Virus record (IMG/VR): IMGVR_UViG_3300043399_000272
Coordinates: 186,001 to 250,000 of that record
Source of the DNA: a virus
DNA: 64,000 nt
Strand: one strand, 5' to 3'
The notes under the pieces are model-generated. The model was not told where the DNA came from. It saw only the letters and a program-made list of their open reading frames with translations, and did no database searches. Shown here piece after piece: positions 41,426-51,296 of this stretch (positions are counted from its first letter, which is position 1; every line of letters begins with the position of its first letter). A program made the translations under genes and the position numbers.

Positions 41426-42025
41426 ATGAAGAACCTACGTCATTATCTAACAGAAAGTGCTAGAACGTATAACTACACCATCAAAATTCTTGGTGACGTT
41501 GACAGCAAGTTTATGGACATGTTTAAATACAATCTTACAAAGTTTGATCCAGTAAAGATTGATGATCCAAAGACTACCCCTATTCAAAAAACTGTTGCTG
41601 GATTTCCTGATGCAGAGAACAATAGCTTAACTATTATTAGAGCAGAATTTAGATATCCAGCAACAGAGCCAATGATTCAACAATGTGCTCAAGCATGCGG
41701 ATGTAATATCAATCGTGTAAGAATGTTTACAACTGATTTTGCAGATTCAGTCGAGCACGAAGCAAAACAATATCAAAATGAGGTTGATGATAGTCCTTTA
41801 TTGTTAGATTCTGAATTGTCAGATAGCGGGAAAGAAGCTAGCAAAGAATACGCAAACCAATATCTAGATAGAGTTGTTCCTAAGAAACCTAGTGTTGATA
41901 TCCCGTTCGCCGCAAAGCCTACTCCTATCGCACCTAAGAACAACAAAGAAGAAAGTCATATGAGTCCGATGAGTAAAATTACTCGTCCTCAAAAACCAGC
42001 TACAGGAGCTAGTAAGGCAAAATGA
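41426..42025 (+). CDS. putative internal head protein
   Basis: 199 residues. The start 'MKNLRHYLTESARTY' has a basic helix ending L-T-E-S, which fits the T4 prohead protease (gp21) cut rule, [LI]-x-E then small residue. A folded middle ('TIKILGDVDSKFMDMF', 'IIRAEFRYPATEPMI', 'CAQACGCNINRVRMF') is followed by a basic, Pro/Lys-rich tail suited to DNA contact. Internal-protein role is inference. Confidence 0.68.
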   Translation: MKNLRHYLTESARTYNYTIKILGDVDSKFMDMFKYNLTKFDPVKIDDPKTTPIQKTVAGFPDAENNSLTIIRAEFRYPATEPMIQQCAQACGCNINRVRMFTTDFADSVEHEAKQYQNEVDDSPLLLDSELSDSGKEASKEYANQYLDRVVPKKPSVDIPFAAKPTPIAPKNNKEESHMSPMSKITRPQKPATGASKAK

Positions 42026-42252
42026 TTGATTTTACATCTTCACAGTTGAGTTGGATACTCATCGGTGCTTGTAGTATCGGTGGCACCGGTTATATTACCA
42101 TTGATAACAAAATCAATGATATGGACGTAAAAATGGCAATAGTTCAAACTAAAGCTGATGCAACTGAGAAGAAGTTGAATGAAATGGCTGTTCAATTAGA
42201 CAGGGTTGAACAACTGTTAATAGCACAAAATACGAAAAAAGGATCACGATAA
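42022..42252 (+). CDS. small membrane-anchored coiled-coil protein
   Basis: 76 residues. One N-terminal hydrophobic segment ('LSWILIGACSIGGTGYITI') and a C-terminal charged helix of about 45 residues ('KMAIVQTKADATEKKLNEM'). Related short proteins occur beside head genes in T4-like phages. Could help lysis (spanin-like) or membrane-bound prohead assembly. ATGA overlap with the gene before, shared base with the gene after. Confidence 0.7.
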   Translation: MIDFTSSQLSWILIGACSIGGTGYITIDNKINDMDVKMAIVQTKADATEKKLNEMAVQLDRVEQLLIAQNTKKGSR

Positions 42253-44447
42253 TGGATTTTAGAAATATGTTACAATCGTTAACCTCATTAGCTGAAGGTG
42301 AAACAAAAGATACCAAGACTGGTCGTGTACATAAAGGCAGTTATGGTACTTCTTATGACGGTGACGATGATAAAAAAGAAAAGAAACCTGAAGTAAAGCG
42401 TGGTCGTGGCCGCCCTAAAAAGGACGCAGGTGAAGACGGCGAAGTAAAGAAATATGATACTAAAGGTCTACATGATGTGTTCGGTGGCGGTAAGAAACCT
42501 AAGAAAGAAGTCGGCAAGACTTCTAAGAAACACTCATTAAAAGAATACATTGAAGAAGTTGCTGATAGCAAAACTCAGTTAGATGAGGCAGAGCAGATTA
42601 CTATTCAACCTGCACAACAAAATACACAGGTCATCAAGCAAGGTAATAAGACATTAGGTACAGTTACTAACCCACAATTAGCTCAGCAAATTAAGCAGTC
42701 AATAGGTAAGGGTGAAATGTCTTTAGCCGGTGATGAGTTAACTGACGAAGGTGTAATGGACACCATGAAGAAAGCAGGTTCTGCTGTTTTGAATAAATTA
42801 GGTCACGGTAGTGATGCTGAATTATTGAAGAAGTTACAAAAACAAGCCGGCGCGCAAAATGCACAAGTTCACGGTAAGCCATCGATGGCATCTTCTAATA
42901 CACAAAAGCCTGTAACAGAAAAAGCTCCTGAAGGTTGGGAAGGTACAGTTAAAGCGATGAAGAAGCACAAGGATGAGATTGATAATCCTTGGGCTCTAGC
43001 ACACTACATGAAGAACAAAGGTTATAAGAGTCATAAAAAGGCTGAAGAGATGACTGAATCTTTTAAAATGGAAGACGGCTCTCTTTTGACTGAGGGTTCT
43101 TTAAGAAGTTTAGTTCTCTGTTTGATGGATGATCTAAGAAATGGTCCTGAAGGTTATAATATCTTACCTGCAGTAGAAATGCAAGATCGTGCAAAAGCAC
43201 AGCGAACAATTGATAAAGTATTACAGCACGGTGATCGTTATAAGCGTTTAGCTGGAACATTAAAAGGTCATTTACGTGATGCTGCCTTAGAAGAATTTGG
43301 ATTCACAGACTATGATGCCAGCTTAGAAGAAGCAGACACACGTCCTGAGCCAGAACTATTAGCACCTGTTCCTAGCAAAGAAGCGTTTAGAACTACTGGA
43401 ATGGATAGCAAATTAGGCAATCCTAAAGAGTTTGTTCCTAGTAGAACGCAAGCTCCTGCAGCAAAGCCTGGTATTTTCAGAGCAGCTGGGTCAGTAGCTA
43501 GCAAATTAAATCCATTCAGAAAACTCGGAGAAAATAAAGAAATGAAAGATACTCAATTAGAAAGCTGGGAACAGCATTTAAATTCATTATTAAATGAAGG
43601 TATTACTGTTACTAGCAGTACTGGACAGCAAGGCTCCCCAGACTCAGTGAGTATAAATGCCACAGACACTGACGCACAAGAATTATTAGCAATTGTAAGA
43701 CAAGCTGGTCTAGGTGTTTTTGGTAATCAAGAACAAGAGGTTAGTGATTACGGTGCTCCAATGAGTACTGGAAGTGAAGAACCAGCAGGACATGGAACAG
43801 ACCCTGAGGTTTCACCTACTGTAGTTGGCGACGGTGACGATATGATGGCATTAATCAAAAAAATGACAGGTATTGACACGAGTGGTTCTGAAGACTATGC
43901 TGATGAAGAAGGTGAAGAAACACACACATTAGAACCTGCAGATTCTGATGAAAGTGAAGATGACACAGAAGAAAAAACTGATGAAGGTAATGCTTTCACC
44001 GGTGCCTTAGCAAAAGCAAAAGCTGATGGTGTGCAGCCCGGTGAAAAAATGAAAGTTGGTGGAAAAGAATATCCTGTCAAAGAAGAAGATGAAGTCGAAG
44101 AAGGTAACAAGTTTACTGGTAATTTAGCAAAAGCACGTGCCGCTGGAAAGAAAGAAGCTGACTTAGACGGCGACGGCGACATGGAAAAAGTGCATGAGGG
44201 TGAACATACTTGCAATGAATGTGGAATGTATGAGTCACAATGCGGTTGCGAAGAGCCTGTTGAAGAAGGATTCTCAAACGATGCGGGCGGTGACGCAATG
44301 GCCGATACAGAAATGGCAAAGTTAAAAGCACTCCTATCAATGGGAAATGATCTACACAAATTAAAAAGAAATCAAACTGTAGGTAACCCCACGCAAGTTG
44401 CATTTGAATCACAAATAAATGACTGGAAGAAGTTAAGCGGTCTGTAA
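42252..44447 (+). CDS. large AT-hook internal head protein with repeats
   Basis: 731 residues, low complexity, very acidic and basic stretches alternating. 'VKRGRGRPKKDAG' near residue 48 is an AT-hook (core R-G-R-P). Two repeats, 'EGNAFTGALAKAKADG' and 'EGNKFTGNLAKARAAG', lie near residues 580 and 620. A 'CNECGMYESQCGC' Cys cluster follows. Several possible prohead-protease sites, e.g. 'SLAE|GE', 'LLTE|GS', 'LLNE|GI'. Likely a DNA-packing or scaffold protein cut during head maturation. Ends before a strong terminator. Confidence 0.7.
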   Translation: MDFRNMLQSLTSLAEGETKDTKTGRVHKGSYGTSYDGDDDKKEKKPEVKRGRGRPKKDAGEDGEVKKYDTKGLHDVFGGGKKPKKEVGKTSKKHSLKEYIEEVADSKTQLDEAEQITIQPAQQNTQVIKQGNKTLGTVTNPQLAQQIKQSIGKGEMSLAGDELTDEGVMDTMKKAGSAVLNKLGHGSDAELLKKLQKQAGAQNAQVHGKPSMASSNTQKPVTEKAPEGWEGTVKAMKKHKDEIDNPWALAHYMKNKGYKSHKKAEEMTESFKMEDGSLLTEGSLRSLVLCLMDDLRNGPEGYNILPAVEMQDRAKAQRTIDKVLQHGDRYKRLAGTLKGHLRDAALEEFGFTDYDASLEEADTRPEPELLAPVPSKEAFRTTGMDSKLGNPKEFVPSRTQAPAAKPGIFRAAGSVASKLNPFRKLGENKEMKDTQLESWEQHLNSLLNEGITVTSSTGQQGSPDSVSINATDTDAQELLAIVRQAGLGVFGNQEQEVSDYGAPMSTGSEEPAGHGTDPEVSPTVVGDGDDMMALIKKMTGIDTSGSEDYADEEGEETHTLEPADSDESEDDTEEKTDEGNAFTGALAKAKADGVQPGEKMKVGGKEYPVKEEDEVEEGNKFTGNLAKARAAGKKEADLDGDGDMEKVHEGEHTCNECGMYESQCGCEEPVEEGFSNDAGGDAMADTEMAKLKALLSMGNDLHKLKRNQTVGNPTQVAFESQINDWKKLSGL

Positions 44448-44468
44448 ATAACAAAACCGTACCTCATA

Positions 44469-44496
44469 GCCCGAGTAAATTTACTCGGGCTTTTTT
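44469..44496 (+). terminator. rho-independent terminator
   Basis: 22-base perfect palindrome (44469-44490, GCCCGAGTAAA with its complement) followed by six T. Ends the head-protein unit. Confidence 0.93.
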
Positions 44497-44521
44497 ACGG
44501 GCATACTAAGAATAATAAAAC

Positions 44522-44529
44522 GATAAATA
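44522..44529 (+). promoter_or_regulatory. late promoter box (GATAAATA)
   Basis: 22 bases before the ATG at 44552, after the terminator. Confidence 0.78.
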
Positions 44530-44551
44530 CTAGATAAGGTAGACTATTGAT

Positions 44552-47500
44552 ATGGCTCAACAATACATAGACTTTGGTACATTTCCAAACGATCCATCGG
44601 CTGATCCGATTCGATCAGCATTTCAGAAAATAAACGAAAACTTCAATGAACTTTACGGTACTTTTTTCTCGTCCGGTGTTACATCTATTACCACTACTGG
44701 TGGTATTACAGCTCCGGCAGGAGGAACAGGGGACGTATTAATTGAGGGTAATTTCCCTAGAATTCAGATTATTACAGGTAGTAATTTAACAGTTGGAGCA
44801 GGTGCACCTAACACTACCCAGTCAGCAAATATCACTACCTTTTCTGTTCCGTTTTATTTAGATTTAGCTAATTCGATTAATACACAATCAGCTACTTTTA
44901 CAACAGGTGTAACTACATCTAATCTTAGCGTAGGCAACGTAGTAACTAGCTCATTAATTCCCAATGCATCTACCGGTCAATTAGGAAATAGTACCAATAG
45001 ATGGGGTAATTTATTTGTTACTTCTAATATAAATTTAGGAGCAGCAGCCAATAGTCAAACGATTAGATCAAACACTTCAGGTGTAATTCTAACTAATCTT
45101 TTTGTAACATCAAACACTGTAATAGGTAATGCTAACATCACCGGATTAGTTACTGCAGGCAATGCTACTGTGACAGGTCTAACGACTACAAATAATTTAA
45201 CAGTAACTGGAAATTTGATCGGTAACTTAATTCCTGATCAAGACGAAGTTTATAATTTAGGTAGCCCCACACGTAAGTTTAAAGAATTATTTCTTGCTGC
45301 GAATACTTTGACATTGGGTGCAGTTACAATATCAGCAGACTCAAATAGCATTATTGTTCCTAATTTATCAGTCACTGACACAATCAGTGTAGGTACGATA
45401 ACTGCAGGATTTGTCGACGGTATAATAACTGCAACATCACAACCATTAATTACTAGTTTGGGCGCATTAAGCAACTTGACTGTTGCTGGTTGTGTAGCGA
45501 TTGGTAATACATTAATTGATTCTAACGGGGCAATCACAGTAGGTAGTACAGTTATTGATCCTTCCGGTAACATTATACTACCGGCTAATGGTACAATTAC
45601 TGGAACAGTTATTACTCCACCGGGCGGAACAGTTAGTGCTCCGGGTTCTAATACACAAATCTTATTCAATGATGACGGTAACTTAGCAGCAGTTCCAGGA
45701 CTACAATTCAACAAAGTAACTAGTTTATTAAGTATTTCAGGTAATGTAGCAGGAGGAAACTTAGTATCTTCAGGTGCTCTATCAGTTACTGGTAACGGTA
45801 GTGTAGGCGGCACATTTAGTGCTACTGGAAATGTGAACGCTGGCAATTTAATTACCTTAGGTGTTTTAAGTGCTAGCGGCAATATTTCAGGCGGTAATAT
45901 TTCAACTAATGGATTCTTACAAGTAGTAGGCAATGCTAGTTTGGGCAATATTACAACAACTAGAATAGATGGTACTATAGTTAGTGTATCGGGTAATATT
46001 TCAGGCGCTAACTTAATTGCTAGCGGTATAATGCGAGTAGACGGTAACGCAAACGTAGGTAACCTAACTACTAGTGGTTTAGTGTCAGCCGCAACAATAA
46101 ATGCATCAGGAAATGTGTCTGCTGGTAATATTAGTGTTTCCGGATCACTAGCAGTTGACACATTATCAGGAAATAACTTAAGTTCTAGTGGCAACTTAAC
46201 TGTTACCGGTAATTCTTCTTTAGCAAATGCAATAGCTACAAGTCTATCTGCTATAGGTAATATTTCAAGTAGTAATTTAAATATTACCGGTAATTCTTCT
46301 TTAGCAAATGCAATAGCTACAAGTCTATCTGCTATAGGTAATATTTCAAGTAGTAACTTAATCATCACTGGTAATTCTACACTAGCTAATGCATTGGCTG
46401 CGAGTCTTGCAGCTACGGGTAATGTTTCAGGTGGAAACATATTGACTGGTGGACTAATTAATGCTACTGGTAATATATTAGGTGGTAACTTATCCACCAC
46501 TGGTGTAGTTTCTGCTACAGGTAATGTTTCAGGTGGCAATATAACAACTACAGGGTTAATCACTGCGAATGGCACCATCGTCGGCGGCAATCTATCCACT
46601 GCTGGTGTAGTTTCTGCTACAGGTAATGTTTCAGGTGGAAACTTAACTACAAACGGATTAATTGTAGCTACAGGCAATGTCTCAGGTGGTAACTTATCTA
46701 CTACAGGTGTAGTCTCTGCTACAGGTAATATATTAGGTGGTAACTTATCTACTACAGGTGTAGTCTCTGCTACAGGTAATATATTAGGTGGTAACATTAA
46801 TGCTAACGGTAGCGTTACAGGTAACTTGTTTAGTGCTAATTTCTTCAGCGGTGATGGAAACAGCATAACAAACTTGAATGCGTTAAATGCTAAGAATAAG
46901 ATTGTGCCAACTGGTTTATTAATTGGTTCAGGAACAGCAACTATAACTTTCTCTACGCAATCTTTTGCCCCGTTTGATATTGGACAAACAGTAAATGTTT
47001 CAAACATTTTACCAAGTGGATTAAACGGTTCACAGACCATTACGTTCTGCAACGCAGACACATTAACATTTAGTACTGCACTAACCTCAAACGTTGGATT
47101 TGTGCCAGGTACATCAATAGTATCAGGTGACATTAAAGTTTCAAGTGCTATAAGTGCTGCTTCGGCAAATACTGCTAATTCTGCGAATACTGCTAACTCA
47201 GCAACGATTGCTGGACAAGTTACAGGTGCAACACAAGGAAACATCACAAGTGTAGGAACTTTAGTAGGATTGACTGTTGCTCCAACTGGATCAATAACCG
47301 GTGCTAATACTATTTCAGGTAATTTTATTTCAGGTAATTTTGTTCTTGCAAGTGTTACTAGTGGCATCGTTGCTTCTGGTACTACTCAAAGCACCGCATA
47401 TCCGTTGATTAGTCAATATAATGTTGTTTCTACTTCTAGTACAGGAACTGCTGATGGTGTACGTTTACCAACAGCTACAGTGGGTATGCAAGTTATTATC

Positions 47501-47662
47501 ATCAATAATACTGCAAACAGTGTTAAAGTTTATCCAGCATCAAGTGCAAAAATAGATTCCCTAGCAACAAATGCATCATTCTCATTGGGTACAGGTGCAA
47601 GACTATTATTAGTAGCAACAGGGATTTCTCAGTGGTACACAATGGTTGGTGTTTACGGTTAA
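44552..47662 (+). CDS. long repetitive fibre protein
   Basis: 1036 residues. N-terminal 'IRSAFQKINENFNELYG' is an attachment motif common in cyanophage fibres. Residues about 380-760 are degenerate tandem repeats of 17-27 residues with the motif G-x-x-x-A-T-G-N-[VI]-x-G-G-N-[LI]-[ST], a beta-helix-like shaft. The C-terminus ('VYPASSAKIDSLATNA', 'GTGARLLLVATGISQWY') is a fold seen at phage fibre ends. Two segments are repeated perfectly in the DNA (see repeat entries). Confidence 0.8.
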   Translation: MAQQYIDFGTFPNDPSADPIRSAFQKINENFNELYGTFFSSGVTSITTTGGITAPAGGTGDVLIEGNFPRIQIITGSNLTVGAGAPNTTQSANITTFSVPFYLDLANSINTQSATFTTGVTTSNLSVGNVVTSSLIPNASTGQLGNSTNRWGNLFVTSNINLGAAANSQTIRSNTSGVILTNLFVTSNTVIGNANITGLVTAGNATVTGLTTTNNLTVTGNLIGNLIPDQDEVYNLGSPTRKFKELFLAANTLTLGAVTISADSNSIIVPNLSVTDTISVGTITAGFVDGIITATSQPLITSLGALSNLTVAGCVAIGNTLIDSNGAITVGSTVIDPSGNIILPANGTITGTVITPPGGTVSAPGSNTQILFNDDGNLAAVPGLQFNKVTSLLSISGNVAGGNLVSSGALSVTGNGSVGGTFSATGNVNAGNLITLGVLSASGNISGGNISTNGFLQVVGNASLGNITTTRIDGTIVSVSGNISGANLIASGIMRVDGNANVGNLTTSGLVSAATINASGNVSAGNISVSGSLAVDTLSGNNLSSSGNLTVTGNSSLANAIATSLSAIGNISSSNLNITGNSSLANAIATSLSAIGNISSSNLIITGNSTLANALAASLAATGNVSGGNILTGGLINATGNILGGNLSTTGVVSATGNVSGGNITTTGLITANGTIVGGNLSTAGVVSATGNVSGGNLTTNGLIVATGNVSGGNLSTTGVVSATGNILGGNLSTTGVVSATGNILGGNINANGSVTGNLFSANFFSGDGNSITNLNALNAKNKIVPTGLLIGSGTATITFSTQSFAPFDIGQTVNVSNILPSGLNGSQTITFCNADTLTFSTALTSNVGFVPGTSIVSGDIKVSSAISAASANTANSANTANSATIAGQVTGATQGNITSVGTLVGLTVAPTGSITGANTISGNFISGNFVLASVTSGIVASGTTQSTAYPLISQYNVVSTSSTGTADGVRLPTATVGMQVIIINNTANSVKVYPASSAKIDSLATNASFSLGTGARLLLVATGISQWYTMVGVYG
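46203..46356 (+). repeat. tandem direct repeat, 81-bp period
   Basis: Bases 46203-46275 recur exactly at 46284-46356 (73 bp identical, period 81, i.e. 27 codons), within the fibre gene at 44552. Codon-level identity shows recent duplication or gene conversion. Confidence 0.9.
46684..46795 (+). repeat. tandem direct repeat, 51-bp period
   Basis: Bases 46684-46744 recur exactly at 46735-46795 (61 bp identical, period 51, i.e. 17 codons). Repeat length can change by slippage without breaking frame. Confidence 0.9.
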
Positions 47663-47673
47663 TAGGAGTTTTT

Positions 47674-48297
47674 ATGATTACAGTAGATATTTTACAAAAA
47701 ATATGCCCAAAGACGAAAACGGCAGTATTAGAAAGATATGCGTTACCTCTTCACGAAGTAGCAGAGTACTACGATATGTACAAAAATCCAAAACGTGCGG
47801 CTGCCTTTTTAGCACAAATCGCACACGAGTCAGGTGGATTTAATTTTGTAACAGAAAATTTAAACTACAGTGCTAAGGGGTTGATGACTACTTTCAAAAA
47901 GTATTTCCCAACAGAAGAATTAGCAAAGCAATATGAGAGAAAGCCTGAAAAGATTGCTAATCGTGTTTATGCTAATCGAATGAGTAACGGAGATGAAAAT
48001 AGTGGTGATGGCTGGAAGTTCAGAGGTCGTGGATTAATACAATTGACAGGCCGAGCTAACTATACACGGTTTGCCGAAGACTTAGGCATTAGCCTTGACG
48101 AAACGGTTGCATATTTAGAAACTCCTGCAGGCGCAGTTTCTAGTGCAGGATGGTTCTGGGATAACAATAACTTAAATCAGTTATGTGATAAAGATGATTT
48201 CGTGACTCTTACGAAAAGAATTAACGGTGGCACTATTGGTTTAGAAGATAGAAAACATCACTATCATATTGCATTAGAGGCATTAGGCGTTCACTAA
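47674..48297 (+). CDS. GH19 lysozyme/chitinase-type endolysin
   Basis: 207 residues. 'RAAAFLAQIAHESGGF' (catalytic Glu in H-E-S), 'NYSAKGLMTTFKKYF', 'GWKFRGRGLIQLTGRANY' and 'AGWFWDNNNLNQLCD' are GH19 blocks. Cleaves peptidoglycan; no signal peptide, so it needs a holin (candidate at 57757). Start ATG 47674 with TAGGAG upstream. Lies between fibre genes, so it could also be a virion-bound hydrolase. Confidence 0.9.
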   Translation: MITVDILQKICPKTKTAVLERYALPLHEVAEYYDMYKNPKRAAAFLAQIAHESGGFNFVTENLNYSAKGLMTTFKKYFPTEELAKQYERKPEKIANRVYANRMSNGDENSGDGWKFRGRGLIQLTGRANYTRFAEDLGISLDETVAYLETPAGAVSSAGWFWDNNNLNQLCDKDDFVTLTKRINGGTIGLEDRKHHYHIALEALGVH

Positions 48298-48298
48298 C

Positions 48299-50449
48299 AT
48301 GTCACAACTATTATGGAATACACCTGCAGGTAATATAGGTACTTATCCTAGTCGATTGCCTATAACTTACACATTTTCTGCCATTGCACCTACTGTGGGA
48401 GACAGTGTAGAATACATTCTATTAAACGGAGTATTGCCTATTGGTGTAAGTCTTCTCAGTAACGGACAGTTAACAGGTGTTATTGGTAGCATCGCTGAAG
48501 AAACCGTATATAGTTTTACGATACGTGCTAAAGATAGTTTTAATTCTATATCAGATAGAACATTCTCGTTGACCGTATCAGGTGTAGGTATACCTGTTAT
48601 TTCAACTCCTGACGGTCAAATAGCTAACACATTAGATAGTGTGTATGTTGATAAGACCATTAATGTCACAAACTATGCTAATATACCTTATATTATTAAA
48701 CTGTCTGGTGGAAGTCTTCCGCCTGGGTTATCAATATCTAATACAGGTAGAATAACAGGATATGCAGAACCACCTATTTTAACCAATGGTTCACCTACTA
48801 CTAAAACATACGAATTTGCATTACAACTAATTAGTGAGTACGGTGTCGATGGTGGAATTTTCAATATAGTAGTTCGAAATCAATTGTTAACAAAATCCCC
48901 ACACCAGATCAATCCTGTAATTTTAAATAGTTACCCATTGGAATTGCCTATTAGTACTACTGATCCTTATTATTCTTATTATTTGGTTGACACTATAAAT
49001 CTAGGTACAACTAAATCCGGTGAGTACTTCAACTTTAAATTTATAGGTTATGATTTTGAAGATGATAGTTTGACATATTCTTTCGGTTCTTTACCACCGG
49101 GATTAACTGGAAACAGTACTACTGGTTGGATTACGGGAGTACCGATCATTGCATCTAATACGATAATAGAGTATGGTTTTACTGTTGTAGTATATAAAAC
49201 ATTATATCCTAGTATTAAGTCCTCTATCCAGCGATTTGTTATTCGAGTTTCTAACGAAGTTGATGAAACAATTACATGGAATACTGATTCGGATTTAGGT
49301 ACATTACTAAATGGGGAACTAAGTGATTTGTATGTTGATGCAACTGGATTTGGCAATCTTTCCTACGAATTAGTATCCGGTAGATTACCTGATAATCTAT
49401 CTTTGTTATCTAATGGTAGCATTATTGGAAAAGTATCATTTGAGCCTGAATCTTTTCTAACTATGGTTGGTACTAAAATAACATATGCATTTACAGTTAA
49501 AGCATTCTTAACGGACAATCCTATCGTTTCTTCAACAAAAGAATTTACTTTAACAACAGACAAACAGTTCTTAGAGCCAACTGAAAGTGTTTATTTGAAA
49601 GCGACACCTGATCTGCCTGGTCGTGCTATTATTCAATCATTGTTGACTGACACCTCTATAATTCCTAACGAATATTTGTATAGACCGGAAGATGTTTATT
49701 TTGGTAAAGCGTCGGATATTAGAGTTGTAGTGACATATGGAGTTAATGCTAGTAAATTAACAACGTATTTGGACACATTGAACACAAACTTTTATTATAG
49801 AAAAATAGTATTAGGTGAATTAAAAACTGCGATTGCAACAAATGAAAACAACGAAACACTGTATGAAGTTGTCTATTCTGAGATAGTAGACGGCTTAATA
49901 ACACCCGACGGAGTGTCAATACCGGATGAGATAGTTTGGCCTAGAAAAATAAGTTTGAACCAAGGTGATTATTATACTTCCAATACCTCTATATATAATA
50001 GCTCGACAGAAGTATTCACTAGTGCTAGTCCTGGATTTGTTCAAAAACTGTATCCAGCAAGTTTACAGAATATGAGAAATAAAATAATTTCTACTATTCC
50101 GTATAATAACAGTCAAACATTTTTACCACTTTGGATGACTAGTCAGCAGGCTGATGGTAGTACATTGGGATTTAAGCAAGTTTGGGTAATATGTTACACG
50201 TTGCCCGGAAAGTCACAGGAAGTTTTGAACAATATTAATGATTCCTGGCCATACAAACTTAACCAAATTGATTTCTCAATTGATCGTTTTATAGTAGATA
50301 AGAGCGCAACATACAATTATAACTTGTATCCAGGTATTCCTAGCTGGAGTTCATTACCAGGTGCAACGCCAACACCTGATCCGTTGGATACATATGATTT
50401 ACCTGTGCTGTTTTCGAACACAAACATTTTACCTAACAGTAATCAATAA
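48299..50449 (+). CDS. Ig-like (He_PIG) repeat structural protein
   Basis: 716 residues. At least four repeats of L-P-x-[GN]-[LV]-x-x-x-x-x-G-x-[IL]-x-G ('LPIGVSLLSNGQLTG', 'LPPGLSISNTGRITG', 'LPPGLTGNSTTGWITG', 'LPDNLSLLSNGSIIG') mark putative Ig/cadherin-like He_PIG domains. The C-terminal 200 residues differ ('VYFGKASDIRVVVTYG'). Probably baseplate or fibre, starting one base after the endolysin stop. Confidence 0.8.
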   Translation: MSQLLWNTPAGNIGTYPSRLPITYTFSAIAPTVGDSVEYILLNGVLPIGVSLLSNGQLTGVIGSIAEETVYSFTIRAKDSFNSISDRTFSLTVSGVGIPVISTPDGQIANTLDSVYVDKTINVTNYANIPYIIKLSGGSLPPGLSISNTGRITGYAEPPILTNGSPTTKTYEFALQLISEYGVDGGIFNIVVRNQLLTKSPHQINPVILNSYPLELPISTTDPYYSYYLVDTINLGTTKSGEYFNFKFIGYDFEDDSLTYSFGSLPPGLTGNSTTGWITGVPIIASNTIIEYGFTVVVYKTLYPSIKSSIQRFVIRVSNEVDETITWNTDSDLGTLLNGELSDLYVDATGFGNLSYELVSGRLPDNLSLLSNGSIIGKVSFEPESFLTMVGTKITYAFTVKAFLTDNPIVSSTKEFTLTTDKQFLEPTESVYLKATPDLPGRAIIQSLLTDTSIIPNEYLYRPEDVYFGKASDIRVVVTYGVNASKLTTYLDTLNTNFYYRKIVLGELKTAIATNENNETLYEVVYSEIVDGLITPDGVSIPDEIVWPRKISLNQGDYYTSNTSIYNSSTEVFTSASPGFVQKLYPASLQNMRNKIISTIPYNNSQTFLPLWMTSQQADGSTLGFKQVWVICYTLPGKSQEVLNNINDSWPYKLNQIDFSIDRFIVDKSATYNYNLYPGIPSWSSLPGATPTPDPLDTYDLPVLFSNTNILPNSNQ

Positions 50450-50455
50450 TAAATA
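50448..50455 (+). promoter_or_regulatory. late promoter box (AATAAATA)
   Basis: Overlaps the previous stop, 17 bases before the ATG at 50473. Confidence 0.58.
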
Positions 50456-50472
50456 TATTACGGAATACAAAT

Positions 50473-51264
50473 ATGAGCGCAATAAACACTAACAGTATCG
50501 ATGCTAATTACCCTGTGCCGGGCGTTAATAATAGCACACAGGGTTTTAGAGATAACTTTTCAAGCATTAAGAATAACTTAAATACGGCAGGATCTGAATT
50601 AACAGACTTGCAATCCAAAGCAATATTAAAGTCACCGTTGACTGGTACATTGTTGAATAATGATATGGCTGGTGCTCCGCTAAGCAATGCACTAGTAAAT
50701 GGATTTAGAGCCAAGACATATAATTTAGGTGAAAATTTATCAGGAACAGTAACTGTTAATGTCAGCAAAGCTGATGTGCAGTACGGTACAATACAGTCAG
50801 ATTGCACTATCAACTTTGGTGGCTGGCCACCTACAGGAACTAGGGCAAGTGTCGAACTACATTTAACTATTGCTAATCCTAATGTAACAATTACATTACC
50901 GCCCACTACAGTTAACGCAGGTGAAATAACTTCAGGTATGCGTGATAGTGTTAAATTGTTGGAAAATTATTATGCTACCGGTACTACCGCTTCATATAGT
51001 AATTTTATCACTACCCCATATCAAGTAACTGAATTGGTATTGCAATTTATAACACTTGATTGTGGCGCCACGTTAGATGTGATTCCTGTGAATCGAAACC
51101 AACGTAGTTCCCAGTTATCAATTAGGACTCCTACTAGTATAGGACAACCTGGAGACTTTCCTGGACAAATGTGTATGGATCAAAATGGGTACGTTTACTT
51201 TTGTGTAGGTCAATATGACGGTGAAAACGTTATTTGGGGTAAAGTAACATTATCCGGAATTTAA
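50473..51264 (+). CDS. fibre/baseplate protein
   Basis: 263 residues. N-terminal 'NNSTQGFRDNFSSIKNNL' is like the attachment motif of the fibre at 44552 (F-[RQ]-x-[IN]-x-x-N). Central beta segment 'TIANPNVTITLPPTTVNAGE' and the C-terminal 'PGDFPGQMCMDQNGYVYFC' with 'VIWGKVTL' are common fibre modules. Virion surface protein; exact site unknown. Confidence 0.75.
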   Translation: MSAINTNSIDANYPVPGVNNSTQGFRDNFSSIKNNLNTAGSELTDLQSKAILKSPLTGTLLNNDMAGAPLSNALVNGFRAKTYNLGENLSGTVTVNVSKADVQYGTIQSDCTINFGGWPPTGTRASVELHLTIANPNVTITLPPTTVNAGEITSGMRDSVKLLENYYATGTTASYSNFITTPYQVTELVLQFITLDCGATLDVIPVNRNQRSSQLSIRTPTSIGQPGDFPGQMCMDQNGYVYFCVGQYDGENVIWGKVTLSGI

Positions 51265-51283
51265 TAAACCGATAATTGTTGCA

Positions 51284-51291
51284 TATAAATA
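51284..51291 (+). promoter_or_regulatory. late promoter box (TATAAATA), leaderless
   Basis: Exact consensus, 5 bases before the ATG at 51297. No SD in between. Confidence 0.82.
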
Positions 51292-51296
51292 TCAAT

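Noticed and set aside
45250-47367. 705-codon open frame on the minus strand
   Set aside because: It mirrors the repetitive fibre gene; the Thr/Ser/Gly/Asn-rich codons seldom give stops in the opposite frame. The translated product is low-complexity Pro/Leu/Val with no RBS or promoter.
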